The notes under the pieces are model-generated. The model was not told the origin of the DNA and ran no database searches. It worked only from the letters and a program-made list of their open reading frames with translations. Below are positions 23,831 through 41,180 of a DNA stretch of 64,000 nt, piece by piece. This DNA comes from Penium margaritaceum (lineage: Eukaryota > Streptophyta > Zygnematophyceae > Desmidiales > Peniaceae). Position numbers and translations under genes: made by a program. The first letter of the stretch is position 1, and each line of letters opens with the position of its first letter. The stretch is from contig SZWC01000833.1 of NCBI GenBank assembly GCA_023375785.1, positions 238,730 through 302,729 on the forward strand, given 5' to 3'.

Positions 23831-25895
23831 GGCTGTCAGTGGAAAAAAACGTTGACGAGAGACATAATTACAGTTGCGGAAGTCTTTGTTTAGAGGATTT
23901 TCTCGTGTAACCCCAGACTCTTTGCTGCCCAAATGATTGCATAGGGTTATTATATTACGCCAATGAACGTGAAGAGCTGGGCTGGTTGATATTTCATCAT
24001 GCACGTTGGGGTGTATTTGTGATTGATTTATAGATAGGGGTCTTTGATTATTGTTAGTCGAAAGTGGGGGTTACTTGGTGATTGCTCGCCGGTGGAGTGT
24101 GGCAACAGGAAAACTGCAGCACATGAACCTGGGCACGAGGAGCACTGCCATCGTTTGACGCTCTTGTTGACCTTTGTTGAAAGTCGCCCGCCTGCCTTCT
24201 GCGGGTGGGGGCGATTGCGCGCATGAGACACCGAATGACTGGCTGCATTCACTTATCGTGCAACTTTGCCATGAAAAGTTATGCCGTTTCTTTCGTTACC
24301 ACGGGTCGTCTGGGGTGACGGAGAATCGGTCTTACAGGTGCAAATGGGTACGTTTGTCCGCTGGTAGTCCCCGCTGGCTTGTCGTCACCTGTCAGCCAGC
24401 CTGTCAATACCCCCTCGATGTTCGACCGGGCTCCACCTTTGACGCGCGTTTGGGTCTGATTTGGCTTGATGGCGATTGCAGGTCTTGAACGATTTCCTAA
24501 AGGGATCCGGACATTTTCCGCTTGAGCCTGCGCTGATTGGCCGGAGAAATAGAACGTCTCAAGTTTCAGCAGTAAACTTTCGGAGGCAATACCACAGGCA
24601 CAAGTCTCTTTCGTCATCCTGACCGTCCATCTGGCGATGAGAGTGTTAGACGACCAAGTTTGCGGTCTGGATTCCCTCAAATGGGGAGCTATGCACTGAT
24701 AGCGCCAGATCCACGTCACCCGTCAGAGGGCCACGGGACAGTCATCAGCTCAATGTGCGACCCGCAGTAGCATCAGCTGCTACGGCGGAGCAAAGGGCCA
24801 CGTTATCCGTCCACAGCGCAACCTGAACGTTTCGCTCTCTCCTGAGAGCAGCTACGGCTGTATCCAACTACCATGTCACGATAGCGGTGATGTCAATGAC
24901 TGCCTGACTTAGGGCCCTCTTCGCCAGTGCCAATTGACAAATCGTGATTATCTTTCTGTCCGATGTGTGTGTTTTTTCGATCTAATTTATCGAAGTCAAC
25001 CGCGTCAATTGCTTCGCTCAAAGTTAGTTCAAAAGTATGAAGGGAATAAAAATCAGTGGATTAAAGTGACATCTACTGTTTTTCTGTCAGCTCTGCCTGA
25101 CTTTCATGACTAGGGCTCTTGACAAATGAAGCGTGGAAATTACCTTGAAGGTTGTTCACGGCGGCGGCATTGCTTATGGTTTGTATCCGTCTGCTGATTG
25201 TATTGAATTTTTGTCCTTTTTCCTGTACGGATATCTCATTCACCCTAGTAATAGTAAAAAAACATTGACAGACGGACGTCCTTCCCGAGAGAAATTTGAT
25301 CACTGCTGGGCTGTCAGAAGAGAGCAAGCAGAAGCCACCCCGGCCCAGCAGCTGGGCCGCGAACATTGTCCCAGTTCTCGAGCAGCTCGATACGACAGGA
25401 GCCGAACGCATGAAGAGGCGGACAATGATGGCTGCTACGACGGTAGTGGAGGGCCGTGACCCAGTGCAGTAGCGCGGTTGCTGCCACACTGCTTAGCTCC
25501 CGCAGTGCTCGGCGTAAACTCCACGGAAAGTGCTGTATGCATCAGTGCTCCTACCTAGATTGCTTCCTAGCCAAGAATCGTGTCTCCCTCCGAGCAACTC
25601 TAGGGTCAGGGTCGTCCAGGCAGCAGTTGCCTGAACTTCTCTCCGCTCTTACCCGTCGGCGGTCTCCTTGCCTCTCGGAGCAGGCACTACGGTCGATCGG
25701 GGAAGAAGGCCTTCCCGTTGGCAGCCCTTTTTCGCTCGTTACGCTTCGCTCAACGAACCTCGCCCTCAGTGCCGGGCTCAGTATTCGAGCGTTATTCCTA
25801 GATCGGAGGTTTTTCCTGCTTGCCGTAGGCTTTGCTGTTACCATCTTCACCGGCCGGAGGCTGCTGGACGGCGAGCAGGACGCAACCCCTTGGAG
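23831..25895. other. Upstream region of the RabE gene
   Basis: About 2 kb without a supported gene. Several open frames of 60-220 codons overlap on both strands, including 25456-26130 plus and 25551-26159 minus. None has a known domain and the last two run across the first RabE exon. The promoter and 5' UTR should lie here, but I see no element I could place with confidence. Confidence 0.45.
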
Positions 25896-31719
<5,824 letters not shown>

Positions 31720-32890
31720 AGACGGCACTGTACTGGAGAGCAGCCTCCACAGCAGCAACAGCAGCAGAACTGGAATGTTGGGGAGGAGTGATGACCTGGG
31801 CTGGAGAGCCGGGACTGGAAGGTGTTGGACTGCGGCGATTGATGTGTGGATAGTGGGTTGTGTAGGGAAGGTGCTGCAGCCAGCATGCTGCCTGTTTGCA
31901 GCCAGCATGCGTGGAGTCGTGTTTATACTTGACTTCTCTTGTCCTCTCACTGCAAGATGTCTCAGCAGCTACCACTTGCATCGTCAGCAGCAGGGATGGC
32001 CTTCTCAGCTTGCAGCATCAGGAGTAAGTGGCAGTATCTGGGAATTCCGTTGTTTCGCATTAGCGTCTGTTTTGGAGGATCACAGATACAGGAGCCTCTC
32101 CCTTCTTGTCCAAGATGATGTGGATGTTCTGACCATGCCCCAGTTTCAGGGTATGGCTGGACTCCCGAGCATGCTGTCATCACCAGCCATGGTCAGCAGC
32201 CCTGGCCACACACCTCTCCTTGGTCCATTCATCTATTTAACCCCCTCTTTCTGAAGGGAATGGTGAGCCCTGTTGGGAAAGGGGCGCACAGTGCTGAGCT
32301 GTTGAGAACATGCCGTAGTGGTATGATCCGTCTGTTTTATCGAGTGGGCTTGAAGTTGAGGGTGGACTTCTCTAGCTCTGAAGGACGAGACTGCAAAACT
32401 TTGGAAGACATGCATACACACTTCTCACCGACACTCAAGCTCCCTTTCTAGTTAAGGTTGAAATGTTGCTTTAGGAGAACTATTAATACCCTGACTGTGT
32501 TGGAAAAGGGGAATGTGGACGATGGGTACTATAGAAGTGAACAATCACACTTGTCAGTGGTGCTCATGGGTGAAAGAGGTGCAGAGCAGGCATATTGGGG
32601 ACATGTCACGGTGCCACTGGCTCGCCATGTGGTAATAAGATAATATGTCCCTTCTCTATGTGGTGCAACACATGGTACATGTGTACATACTCTGTCCCAA
32701 TGACCTTTTTACTGAACTGAGGTATGTGATCAAGCGGGCAAATGTCACAACTGCACTCTTTTGCCAGGACTGGGAAATGCAGGGCGGGGATGAGTGAGAG
32801 ATGCTTGTAAATTTTCAAACCAGATACAAATGAACTGTGCTCAGAGTGCAAAGGTCACTTGCGACCGAGCGACAACCCTCTGACTGGATG
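31720..32890. other. 3' flank of RabE, no gene recognised
   Basis: Presumably contains the 3' UTR. No AATAAA was found close to the stop. A frame of 221 codons at 31589-32254 overlaps exon 8 in another phase and has no known domain. Confidence 0.45.
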
Positions 32891-32899
32891 AACAATTTT

Positions 32900-34119
32900 T
32901 AGTTGGCACGGGCGGAGCCTACTTGCTAACAGGGGGCTTGCACGTTTGGAACGTAAATAGGAGAAAAAAGGGTCATCACTCGATTGCGATTGAAGAAAAC
33001 ACCCTTTTTATTATATTTCCCATGGGCACGCAAACCCACGCGCCATGAATACATGGCGCGGTACACAGCGGGTGACGGACACGACAGTGTCAGTTTGTCC
33101 AGAAACTGGCCAAAAACCACTGGCTTGGCCATAATTCTACGCACAGGCATCCAAATGCTACACCGTGTGAACATGCAGACATAGAATCTCGAGCCAGACG
33201 CTGGTCACACACATAGAGGTCCGGCAACGATTGCTAGAGGATTGCCAGGGTACCGCACGCGCCAAGCAAGAGAGCAAACCAAAGTCATGGATAGAGCAAA
33301 ACCGTTCCATCGAGTCACGAACACCAAGCGAAACACTTAGTGAGTAGAGTAACGGGGCAAACGAGGTGATACGCGCCGATTGACCTTGCCACCCACTCAA
33401 GGCTCTCGACATTGGGCTTGAACGTCACACAGGGAACAAACCAAACCGGTAAGCAAGCGAGCTTCTGGTGGTTTCTCAGACGCCGGGATAATCGAGTTGT
33501 GTTGTCCCGAGGGATGAGCAACCCAACATCACCTGTTTATCACATGAATGACTAAATTACCATAACCACATCGACCACGAGCACTTGTGGATGCATGTTC
33601 CATGTCATGCTACAAAGACACCATGCATGTTCAATTGGTCACTGCAATCAAGCTCTCAAACACATCTAGAACGGGTGCTGTGGCCACCACTTGTGCAAGT
33701 GGGTGAAGATCCAACATTGTATGCTCCATGTTGTGTACATTGGCGTTACAACCGAGTCCTTTGATCCACATCAATCACCTGCAATGATAGTGCGGGTGTG
33801 CACAGATTCAAGAGGTCACTTCTGTGTCTTACACCCATAACCAACACAATCGGTGGACACAAAATACAAAACATGCGAATAGGGCTCAAGAGCTAGGCCA
33901 CCGAGAAAACTCGATTTTATAAACGGATCATCTATAAAATATCCGTGCAAGCACCTGGGACATTGTAGCACCCGTATGGGAGCTATTGGTAGGTGGGATC
34001 ACCACCCGTTGGTGCTTCGACGCCAGCAGGGTCCGCACTCTGGATCTTTCAGAGCATGGACACAAACAAGGGGTCACGGTAAGCTGTATAAACTGTCAGG
34101 GACGGCTCACACGACAAAA
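32900..34119 (-). repeat. 3' LTR of element B with about 600 bp of extra sequence
   Basis: Segments 33060-33235 and 33870-34119 match the 5' LTR (51490-51680 and 51720-51950), for example the shared GGTGGGATCACCACC and CTGGTCACACACATAG. About 600 bp at roughly 33240-33870 have no counterpart in the 5' LTR and are either an insertion or a longer LTR variant. The lower boundary is uncertain. Confidence 0.65.
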
Positions 34120-34269
34120 CTCATGCATGACCCGATGCATGTCCATACATGTGCGAAACTGACATAGGTAAGTCCATACACATGCAGAACTGACACTGGT
34201 GCCCGATGAGATGCTTAATAGTCCAGACTCACACACCCTACTCTCAGCCACCCTCTTGCAAGGGGCGAT

Positions 34270-35109
34270 GCCCGACAGAGCGAACGGTGACAATTACCTT
34301 TCCGCGTGCTTGAGCTTTGGTTAGGAAGTCAGCCTGCTGCATGTCCGTGCTGACCCACATGACAAAGATCATGTACGAAATGATGCTCAACTGCAATGTA
34401 CTTTGTGCGTGCATGAAACACACCACAGTTTTTAGCAGCGGCAAGAGTAGTATAGATTTCACAGGGTAGAACGATGCAAGCGATAAACTACTGTAACTCA
34501 CGAAACAAATATTGCAGCCACACAGCCTCAGAAGCTTTAGCCCTTATCGCAACACATTGAGCCTCTCAAGAGCTACATGCAATACAAACCTACTTGCCGC
34601 TACACCACGGCACAACGGTGCCACACTACAGGAACACATAGCTTGTACAACTATGCCAATCAGGACTCCAGGCCCAATTGTTGTGTCTGTAGACATCAAT
34701 TACCAACAAACACAACCATCAAAAGCAACGTCCGAGGTATGGTGTAGAAACCACATGCCGCATCACTCGCACACCCGTGTGAAGGGATCTTGCCCAAGGA
34801 CACAATCAAAACTGCACAAGGAGGTTAGCGAACGCGATGTTTGGTCGTGGGGTTGTGACCACGTACATGTGAGAGCCAATGAGGCGCAAGTACAAGGTCA
34901 TGTCCATAGTCTCCCCCACCTGTGCTGGATCATCCACCTTCAGGGTACCTTGCCTGTTAGGTTTTATGCGGGTGGAGGCTGTGGGAACTGCACCAAGGAG
35001 GTTAGCAAACCTCTCCCCCATGACACTGGTGTGACATGCCTAATGTAGCAAGACTGTCTGTCGTTGACAATAACGTTTGATTTTCATCCCAAGGAACAGA
35101 GCTGTAGGA
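34270..35109 (-). pseudogene. Element B RT end and RNase H (left half)
   Basis: A minus-strand frame at 34806-35021 reads GERFANLLGAVPTAS, KVDDPAQVGETMD and NIAFANLLVQF. It lines up with element C (GEQFADLLGAFPIAS, DIAFSVKLLEQF at 62800-63010). 34270-34800 holds decayed RNase H including a DFLTKA remnant. The reading resumes exactly where the right half stops at 45165. Confidence 0.8.
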
Positions 35110-35114
35110 CAAAG
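35110..35114. repeat. Target-site duplication of element A, left
   Basis: CAAAG, repeated at 45160-45164. Dropping element A and one copy rejoins the RT frame of element B. Confidence 0.93.
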
Positions 35115-35955
35115 TGTTGGTTTTTGCGCATCTCTCATTGTGCTCTGTTGTGTCCTCCCGGCTTGTGTACATCGGCGTGCAGAAGACTGACGGCGAGACT
35201 CGACGCTGATGGAGTGTCATCCGGTGGAGCCGACGCACGCTGAGGTCTACTCGCAGTTCGCTGGACCTCCTCTCTCCGGCGACGTGCTCAGCTCCATCGG
35301 CAGGCCTCCTCGACGGTCGTGCTGCCGGCGGTCACTGTCACCGCAGTTGCTGTCTGCATGCGTCCAGCGCGTCCCATCGCGTCGGCATCGTCATGCTCTG
35401 CCTAGGGTCCTTGTTGCATGCTGCATGGCCCTGTTCGGCATCATGGACCACTGTAGGCACTACCCGGGTTCGGGCAGCCATAACTCTTTGCTGCTATTTT
35501 TCTAGCTGATTCTGACCGCACGACTGCGTTTGCAGCGTCGGTATTATGGTATGGTCCAGTTTTCAGGCAAAACGGACGACAGCCGGGTTTTGGGCCGTCG
35601 GGCGTCTGGCAGGGCTCACCGAGAAAGCCCTGCCTGCCAGAAAATAGGTCCAGAGCTATTTTCTGATTGGCTGGTTAGCTGAGTAACAACTTCTACACTA
35701 GTGGGGGGGAGCTAGAACTTGGAGGGGTCTCCCATTGTTCCTCATTCTTGATTGCTAATCAGTTACTTTCAGTTTCCAGCTGCTTTCTGGCACTAACACT
35801 GGCGCGCGCACTTTTGAGTAACAAACCCAGAGCTTCCAGACTTAGTCTCTAGAGCAGCAGACTGAGGGGGCAGCTGACTTAAGCAACTAGCGTGGAAGCC
35901 CGCACGCTGCATCAACAACACTGCTGCCCCAACTTACTGCCTAGCATTTCTGTCT
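35115..35955 (+). repeat. 5' LTR of element A
   Basis: Starts TGTTGGTTTTTGCG and ends TTTCTGTCT immediately before the PBS. Nearly identical to 44318-45159. The end is not the usual CA, but the position is fixed by the 5-bp duplication after the 3' copy. Confidence 0.92.
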
Positions 35956-35967
35956 TGGTATCAGAGC
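35956..35967 (+). promoter_or_regulatory. Primer binding site of element A
   Basis: TGGTATCAGAGC, abutting the 5' LTR, complementary to the 3' end of initiator tRNA-Met. Confidence 0.9.
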
Positions 35968-36050
35968 CACAGTGTAGCAACAGCAGCAGAAGACTGACGT
36001 ACAGGTGCCAGACAACGCCGGTGGACCTCCATACGCGCCAGTGCAGGGGA

Positions 36051-36159
36051 AATGCTGCCGGGTTTTTTCCGGCAGCATTGACCCGCCTGGTGGCGGCGTC
36101 AGAATTTTTCCCACGACCACTGGGCTATGGGAAATGCTGCCGGATTTTTTCCGGCAGCA
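36051..36159 (+). promoter_or_regulatory. Two similar stem-loops behind the PBS
   Basis: First hairpin: AATGCTGCCGG, loop GTTTTTT, CCGGCAGCATT (36051-36079), an 11-bp perfect stem. Second hairpin: TGCTGCCGG, loop ATTTTTT, CCGGCAGCA (36135-36159), a 9-bp stem. Both are followed by TGACCC. The position between PBS and gag is where retroelement RNAs carry packaging and dimerisation signals. That role is my inference. Confidence 0.6.
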
Positions 36160-36239
36160 CTGACCCCACGCTTGACGCGAGGAGGTGAGCGACCGGCCAC
36201 GTCAGGCCCTTGCTGGTGACGACACACGCGGCGACGTCC

Positions 36240-37230
36240 TCCAGGTGTGACTGACAGCAGCAGCCAGCAGTAGTAGCAGCAGCTTGCCGCAACAGCGAGC
36301 AGTGGCAGCAGCGGCCAGAAGCAGCAGCACACAGCAGCAGCTGGCAGCAGCAGCAGCTTATAGCAGCAGCAGCCTGCAGCAGCAGCAGCCGGCAGTAGCA
36401 GCAGCGCCAGCGAGCAGCAGCCGGCAGCAGCAGCAGCGCGTAGCAGCTCGGAGCAGTAGCAGCCGGCGGTAGAAGCAGCAGTAGCCGGCCGCAACATTAG
36501 CAGCAGCAGCGGCTGCAGCAACAACCGCAGTAGTAGCAGCCGCAACTGCCCGTAGCCCGTTGCTCGGTGCGAGCAGCAAGCTGCTGGCAGCGAGCTCGCC
36601 GCCCGCAGCGAGCAGCGAGCAGCAAGCAGCAAGCTCGCTGCTCGCCGCTCGTCGCTCGCAGCGAGCAGCGAGCTCGTAGCGACGAGCAAGAGAAACACAA
36701 AAAAGAAAAAAAAACAAAAAAAACGCGCAGGGACCCCCCCTGTTTGCTGCAGGCGCAGCAACAGCCGCATCAGTCGCAGCAACAGCCGAAGCTGCTGTAG
36801 CAGCAGCCGCAGCCGTAGCCGCAGCCGCAGCCACAGGAGCCGCAGCCGCAGCCACAGTAGCCGCAGCCGCAGCAGCAGCAGCAGTCGCAATAGCAGCAGC
36901 AGTTGCAGCCGCAGCCGCAGCAGCAGCAGCAATAGCAGCAGCGGCCGTAGCAGCTGCAGCAGCAGCCACAGCTTTAGCCGCAGCAAGCAGTAGCAGCAAC
37001 AGCCGCAACTGCAGCTACAGCTGTAGCCGCAGCAAGCAGCAGCAGTAGCAGCCGCAGCCGCAGCCACAGCAGCAGTAGCAGCAGAAGCAGCGGCCGTAGT
37101 AGCCGCAGCAGCAGCCGCAGCAGCAACAACTGCGGCAGCAGCAGCAGCCACCGCAGCAACTGCAGCAGCAGCAGCCACAGCAGCAGCGGCGGCAGCACCA
37201 ACACCGCGGCTGCAGCCCTATAGCGGCGGC
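36240..37230. repeat. CAG/TAG/CCG trinucleotide-rich leader of element A
   Basis: Nearly 1 kb of GCAGCAGCAG-type sequence with interspersed TAG, CCG and GCT triplets, broken by an A-rich tract at 36690-36725. No plus-strand frame is open over the whole of it. The 359-codon Ala/Leu-rich minus frame is its antisense image. B and C have a similar, shorter leader at the same place. Confidence 0.85.
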
Positions 37231-37245
37231 TGCATCAACCGCTGC

Positions 37246-37403
37246 TGACGTCTGTGGCCGTCCATTGACGTCACTGCTGCCGTCACTACTGACGCCATCA
37301 ACAACAAAAAAAACAAAACAAAAAAAACCAACATGGGGCAACACAGTAGCACTGCACACACGCAGTAGCCTCTGCTGACGTCAACCACCATCGGCTGACG
37401 TCA
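37246..37403. promoter_or_regulatory. Cluster of TGACGTCA palindromes before gag
   Basis: Three perfect TGACGTCA octamers (37266-37273, 37376-37383, 37396-37403) and one TGACGTCT (37246) lie within 160 bp, ending 57 bp before the gag ATG. TGACGTCA is the known binding core of many bZIP factors. Regulation of A by such factors is inferred. Confidence 0.45.
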
Positions 37404-37460
37404 CTGCTGATATCAGCAGCGTACAAACAAAAGGAAATAAAAAACAAGGGATACTAAATC

Positions 37461-39929
37461 ATGGCTGGTAGTCCCGATGAGGAGGGGTCCTCCTCTGTTG
37501 GGGGGACCCCTACCCCTCCTTTCTTCCAGCGACTACAGCAGCAGTAGCAGCAGCACCCACCGCCGCCGTAGCAGCAGTAGCCGCCGCCGCCAAAGCAGTA
37601 GCAGCCGCCGTCGCCGCAGCAGCAGGAGCAGCCACCGCCACCGCAGCAGCAGCAGCCGCCACCGCCGTAGCAGCAGCAGCAGCTGAAGCAGCCCACTGGT
37701 GGCGTTGGCGGCAACCCTGACCCCCTCGTTGCTCTTTAGCAACAGCTCGCCGCCTTGACGCAGCAGCTTGTAGCGCTACAGCCAGTGACCTCCCACACTG
37801 CCACCAGTGTGCTGCCGTCGTTTATCCCTCCAGGGCACGCCAGCCCCGCTATGTCCGCTGCCACGTACTACCTGGCATAGCAGCAGACTCAGCGCCAGCG
37901 GCAGACAGTGACCTCCGTCCTTGGCCCCACTCTGGGTGCCGGCCGCAGGCAGAAGGACTTTGAGACGCCGCCGCCGTTTTAGGCCGGCGAGTAGTTCCGG
38001 AGCTGGGAGCTCAGCTTCCGGATCTGGGCGCAGGGTGAGGGTCTGTGGGCCTACTACACCCTCCCTTACGACTCCAACCAGGCCGATCAGCTGTATGATG
38101 CTGGTTGCGCCGTCCGTGCTCTTGTCCCTGTCACCCCTCCAGCTTCCCGCCTTGCCCTGGAGCCCTTCCTCGGCGACTTCACCGCTGGCGACATCCCAGA
38201 CCCTGCAGCCGCATGGCACGTCCTCACCAGGCCCCATGGCCTGTCCATCGACGCTGAGATCAGCCGTCTGCTCCGGGAGTTCAACTCCCTGCACATGGGG
38301 GAGACCGAGACGGTCACTGCCTACTGGCAACGGGCAGAGGACATCCTCCGTCGACTCGGCAAATCTGCTCCGCCCCCTCTGTCCGCGCTCCTCACCATCA
38401 AGCACGGCGCCACCAGCGAGTATGCAGACGTCTTCGTCCACTACCCCTAGGATGTCCTCTCCACCACGGAGGCCCAGGGCACCCTCATGCCTTGGGCATA
38501 TGAGCTTTTCCTCCACATTGAGGAAGCTCGCCAGGAGCCCCAGCTCCATCGCACGGAGGCCCTTGCATCCCCTGCCGTCGCCTCCCCTGCCGTTGCCTCC
38601 GTGGCCATCGCCTCCCTCGTCGCAGCTACCTCATCGTCTTCGGGGAAGAAGAAGAAAAGCCGGAACAAGAAAGGCAAGGGTCCATAGCAACAGCAGCAGC
38701 AGCAGTCGTCGACCGGGTCCAATGGTGGTGGCTCGGTCTGCCACAACTATGGCCAGCCTGGGCACGGGTGGTACACGTGCCCTCTCCCGACGGATGAGGC
38801 GCGCGTCATCGCCACCATGCGTTGCCAGCAGGAGCGCCGTCTCGACTCTGCTGCCGTCGCTGCTGCTGGCCCTGACAGTCCGACCTCGTCCAGCAGCTCT
38901 ACCACTCCGACAGCTCCGCATGTCCCGTAGACACCCGCACCGCAGCAGTACTACCCAGAGCCGTCGGCGCCTCCGTTTCCTTCGCCGGCTTAGTCCTCCC
39001 ACTAACCGGGCTCTGGCGCTATCACTCTGCACTCCGTCTACACTCCTGGGCCATCCTCCTGTGAGCGTCAGCTAGAGCAGTTCATCGCGCTCTAGCTTGG
39101 CCTGCCTTGCCCTCCTCCCCAGGGAAGTGCGAGTTGCGTCACCTCCTGTCCTCCGGCCCAGCCCTGTATGACTGAGACTGAGCTACGGTCGTGTCCCGTT
39201 TCCTCGTCTGTCTCGTCGTCTCCCGTGGTCTCCTCCACCCCACTCCTTGACAACATTGCGTGGCTTGACGATTGGCAGTCTCGTTTTGCGCCTCCTTCCA
39301 CCGCGTCTGCGTCCCTTGCTTGGTGCCATGTGACCATTAGCGATCTGGCGACCCCTGTCCAGGACCCTGCTGAGACCTGGATCATCGACTCCGGGGCCAC
39401 GCATCACATGACGGCCTCTCGTGAGGCCTTCAGTATGCTCGGTCCTATCGGCGATGTCTCCGGTGTCCGGACGGGTTCTGGAAAAGTGTTGCCTGTCCGT
39501 GGTGTTGGCTTCGTTTGTTTCCGTGGTCCTGCCGGTGACGTCTTTCTGACCGATGTCCTCTTCGTCCCTGGTCTCAAGCTCAGCCTCCTGTCCGTGACTG
39601 CCCTTGACTGCATGAGCATGGACGTTGTGCACTCGCGTGGTGTCGGCACTGTGTCGTTGCGTCCGTCTGGTCTTGTCGTATTGCACGCCACCGCCCGTGG
39701 CTACTTGTGGCATGTTCCCCGCCTCTCCTTTTCTCATCCCGTCTCCTCCCTGTCAGCAGCCACATGCCATGTGTTTGTCACTAGTACGCTTTCTCCTCAG
39801 CACACCCGCCTCTTGCACCGCCGCATTTGCCACGTCCACTCTGGCGCCGTAGAGAGCATGCTCTACACCCATCCGGCCAAGGGCCTTGACCCAGAGACTT
39901 TCCCTCTCCCGTGCCCCATCTTCCCCTGA
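37461..39929 (+). pseudogene. Element A gag-protease frame with 15 in-frame TAG/TAA
   Basis: One uninterrupted phase of 823 codons from ATG 37461 to TGA 39927. It is broken by TAG at 37545, 37569, 37578, 37599, 37668, 37737, 37878, 37980, 37992, 38448, 38685, 38928, 38991 and 39093 and by TAA at 39003. N-terminal poly-Gln/Pro is followed by a capsid domain (IWAQGEGLWAYYTLPYDSN, then LLREFNSLHMGETETVTAYW), a Lys-rich segment and a zinc-knuckle remnant CHNYGQPGHGWYTC whose second Cys is Tyr. The protease motif WIIDSGATHHMT (Asp at 39387) and the pre-integrase domain (LLHRRICHVHSG, about 39810) are stop-free from 39096 on. Most stops sit next to CAG codons. Confidence 0.85.
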
Positions 39930-40639
39930 GTGTATTGACTGCGCTCAGGGGAAGTTGCACCGGTCCACGTACCCCCTGTCTTCCTCCCGTGCGTCCGCCC
40001 CTCTCGACGTTGTCCACTCGAACGTCATGGGCCCTCTCCCCACCGAGTCCGTCGGTGAGCATGGCTACTATGTCCTCACCCTTACGGACGACTATTCTCG
40101 CTACCGTTGGGTCTTCTGCCTTCGGCAGAAGAGTGATGTCGCCCGAGCCATTCAGGACTGGCTTGTCCTTGCGGAGCGCGAGTGTGGCCGCCCTCTTCGC
40201 CGCTTTCACTCCGATCGCGGTGGAGAGTACATGGGTGAGGCCACGACCTTTCTCGCCTCCCGCGGGATCCACCATGAGACGTCTGCGCCCTATACACCCG
40301 CCCAGAACGGCGTCTCTGAGTGATGGAACCGTACCATGGCCGACGCCGTTCGCACCATGCGGGTCGAGTCTGGTCTCTCCGATGGCTTCTATTTTGAAGC
40401 CATGGCCTACATGACCTGGGTCTGGAACCGGATTCCCCACGGTCCCCTTCTCCGCCAGTCCATGCCATACCAGCACTGGTGCGGTCGGCGCGCTGACCTC
40501 CCCCCGGCTCGCGTCTGGGGCTGCGTGGCCATTGTGTGGCTGCCCGCCCCACAGCAGGGCGGTAAGCTCGCCCCCCGCGGACGCGCTTGCACCTTCCTCG
40601 GTGTGTCTCGTCAGTCCAAGGCCTAGCGTTTATGGGACC

Positions 40640-41180
40640 CATCCCGACATTGCATCGTCAAGTCCCGCGATGCCCTCTTCTTCGAGGACCTGTTTCCCCG
40701 CAACCTCATCCGCTCCGGCTCGTCCGTGTCCCTCCCGTCGCGTGGGGGAGTGGTGAGTCCGTCCTCCGTCCTGTCGCTTCCGGGTGACACATCACTCCGT
40801 CCCTCTGAGCCGGTAGCCCCTGTCGCGTCCTCCGGCCCCCTCGGGCCGACAGCCCCAGTCGCGTCCGCTGGCCCCTCCGGGCTAGCAGCACCTGTCGTGT
40901 CTGCTGGTCNCATCCCGACACTGCATCGTCGAGTCCCGCGATGCCCTCTTCTTCGAGGACCTGTTTCCCCGCAACCTCATCCGCTCCGGCTCGTCCGTGT
41001 CCCTCCCGTCGCGTGGGGGAGTGGTGAGTCCGTCCTCCGTCCTGTCGCTTCCGGGTGACACATCACTCCGTCCCTCTGAGCCGGTAGCCCCTGTCGCGTC
41101 CTCCGGCCCCCTCGGGCCGACAGCCCCAGTCGCGTCCGCTGGCCCCTCCGGGCTAGCAGCACCTGTCGTGTCTGCTGGTC
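40640..41180. repeat. 270-bp near-identical duplication around a single N
   Basis: 40640-40909 and 40911-41180 differ at about two bases and are joined by the lone N at 40910. The duplicate shifts the pol frame by 271 bp. Removing one copy plus the N restores it. It is best read as a false join of overlapping contigs or of two alleles. Confidence 0.88.

Noticed and set aside
36099-37178. 359-codon Ala/Leu-rich minus-strand frame
   Set aside because: Antisense image of the CAG-rich leader of element A. Low complexity, no domain.
37776-38549. 257-codon minus-strand frame
   Set aside because: Antisense of the GC-rich gag of element A, whose plus strand carries the conserved capsid motifs.
37461-39929. 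Genome-wide reassignment of TAG to Gln
   Set aside because: The only clear host gene here uses CAG/CAA for Gln. Some TAG in C lie opposite Trp or Ser, TGA also occurs in pol, and TAG triplets occur in non-coding leaders. Kept only as an alternative to test.
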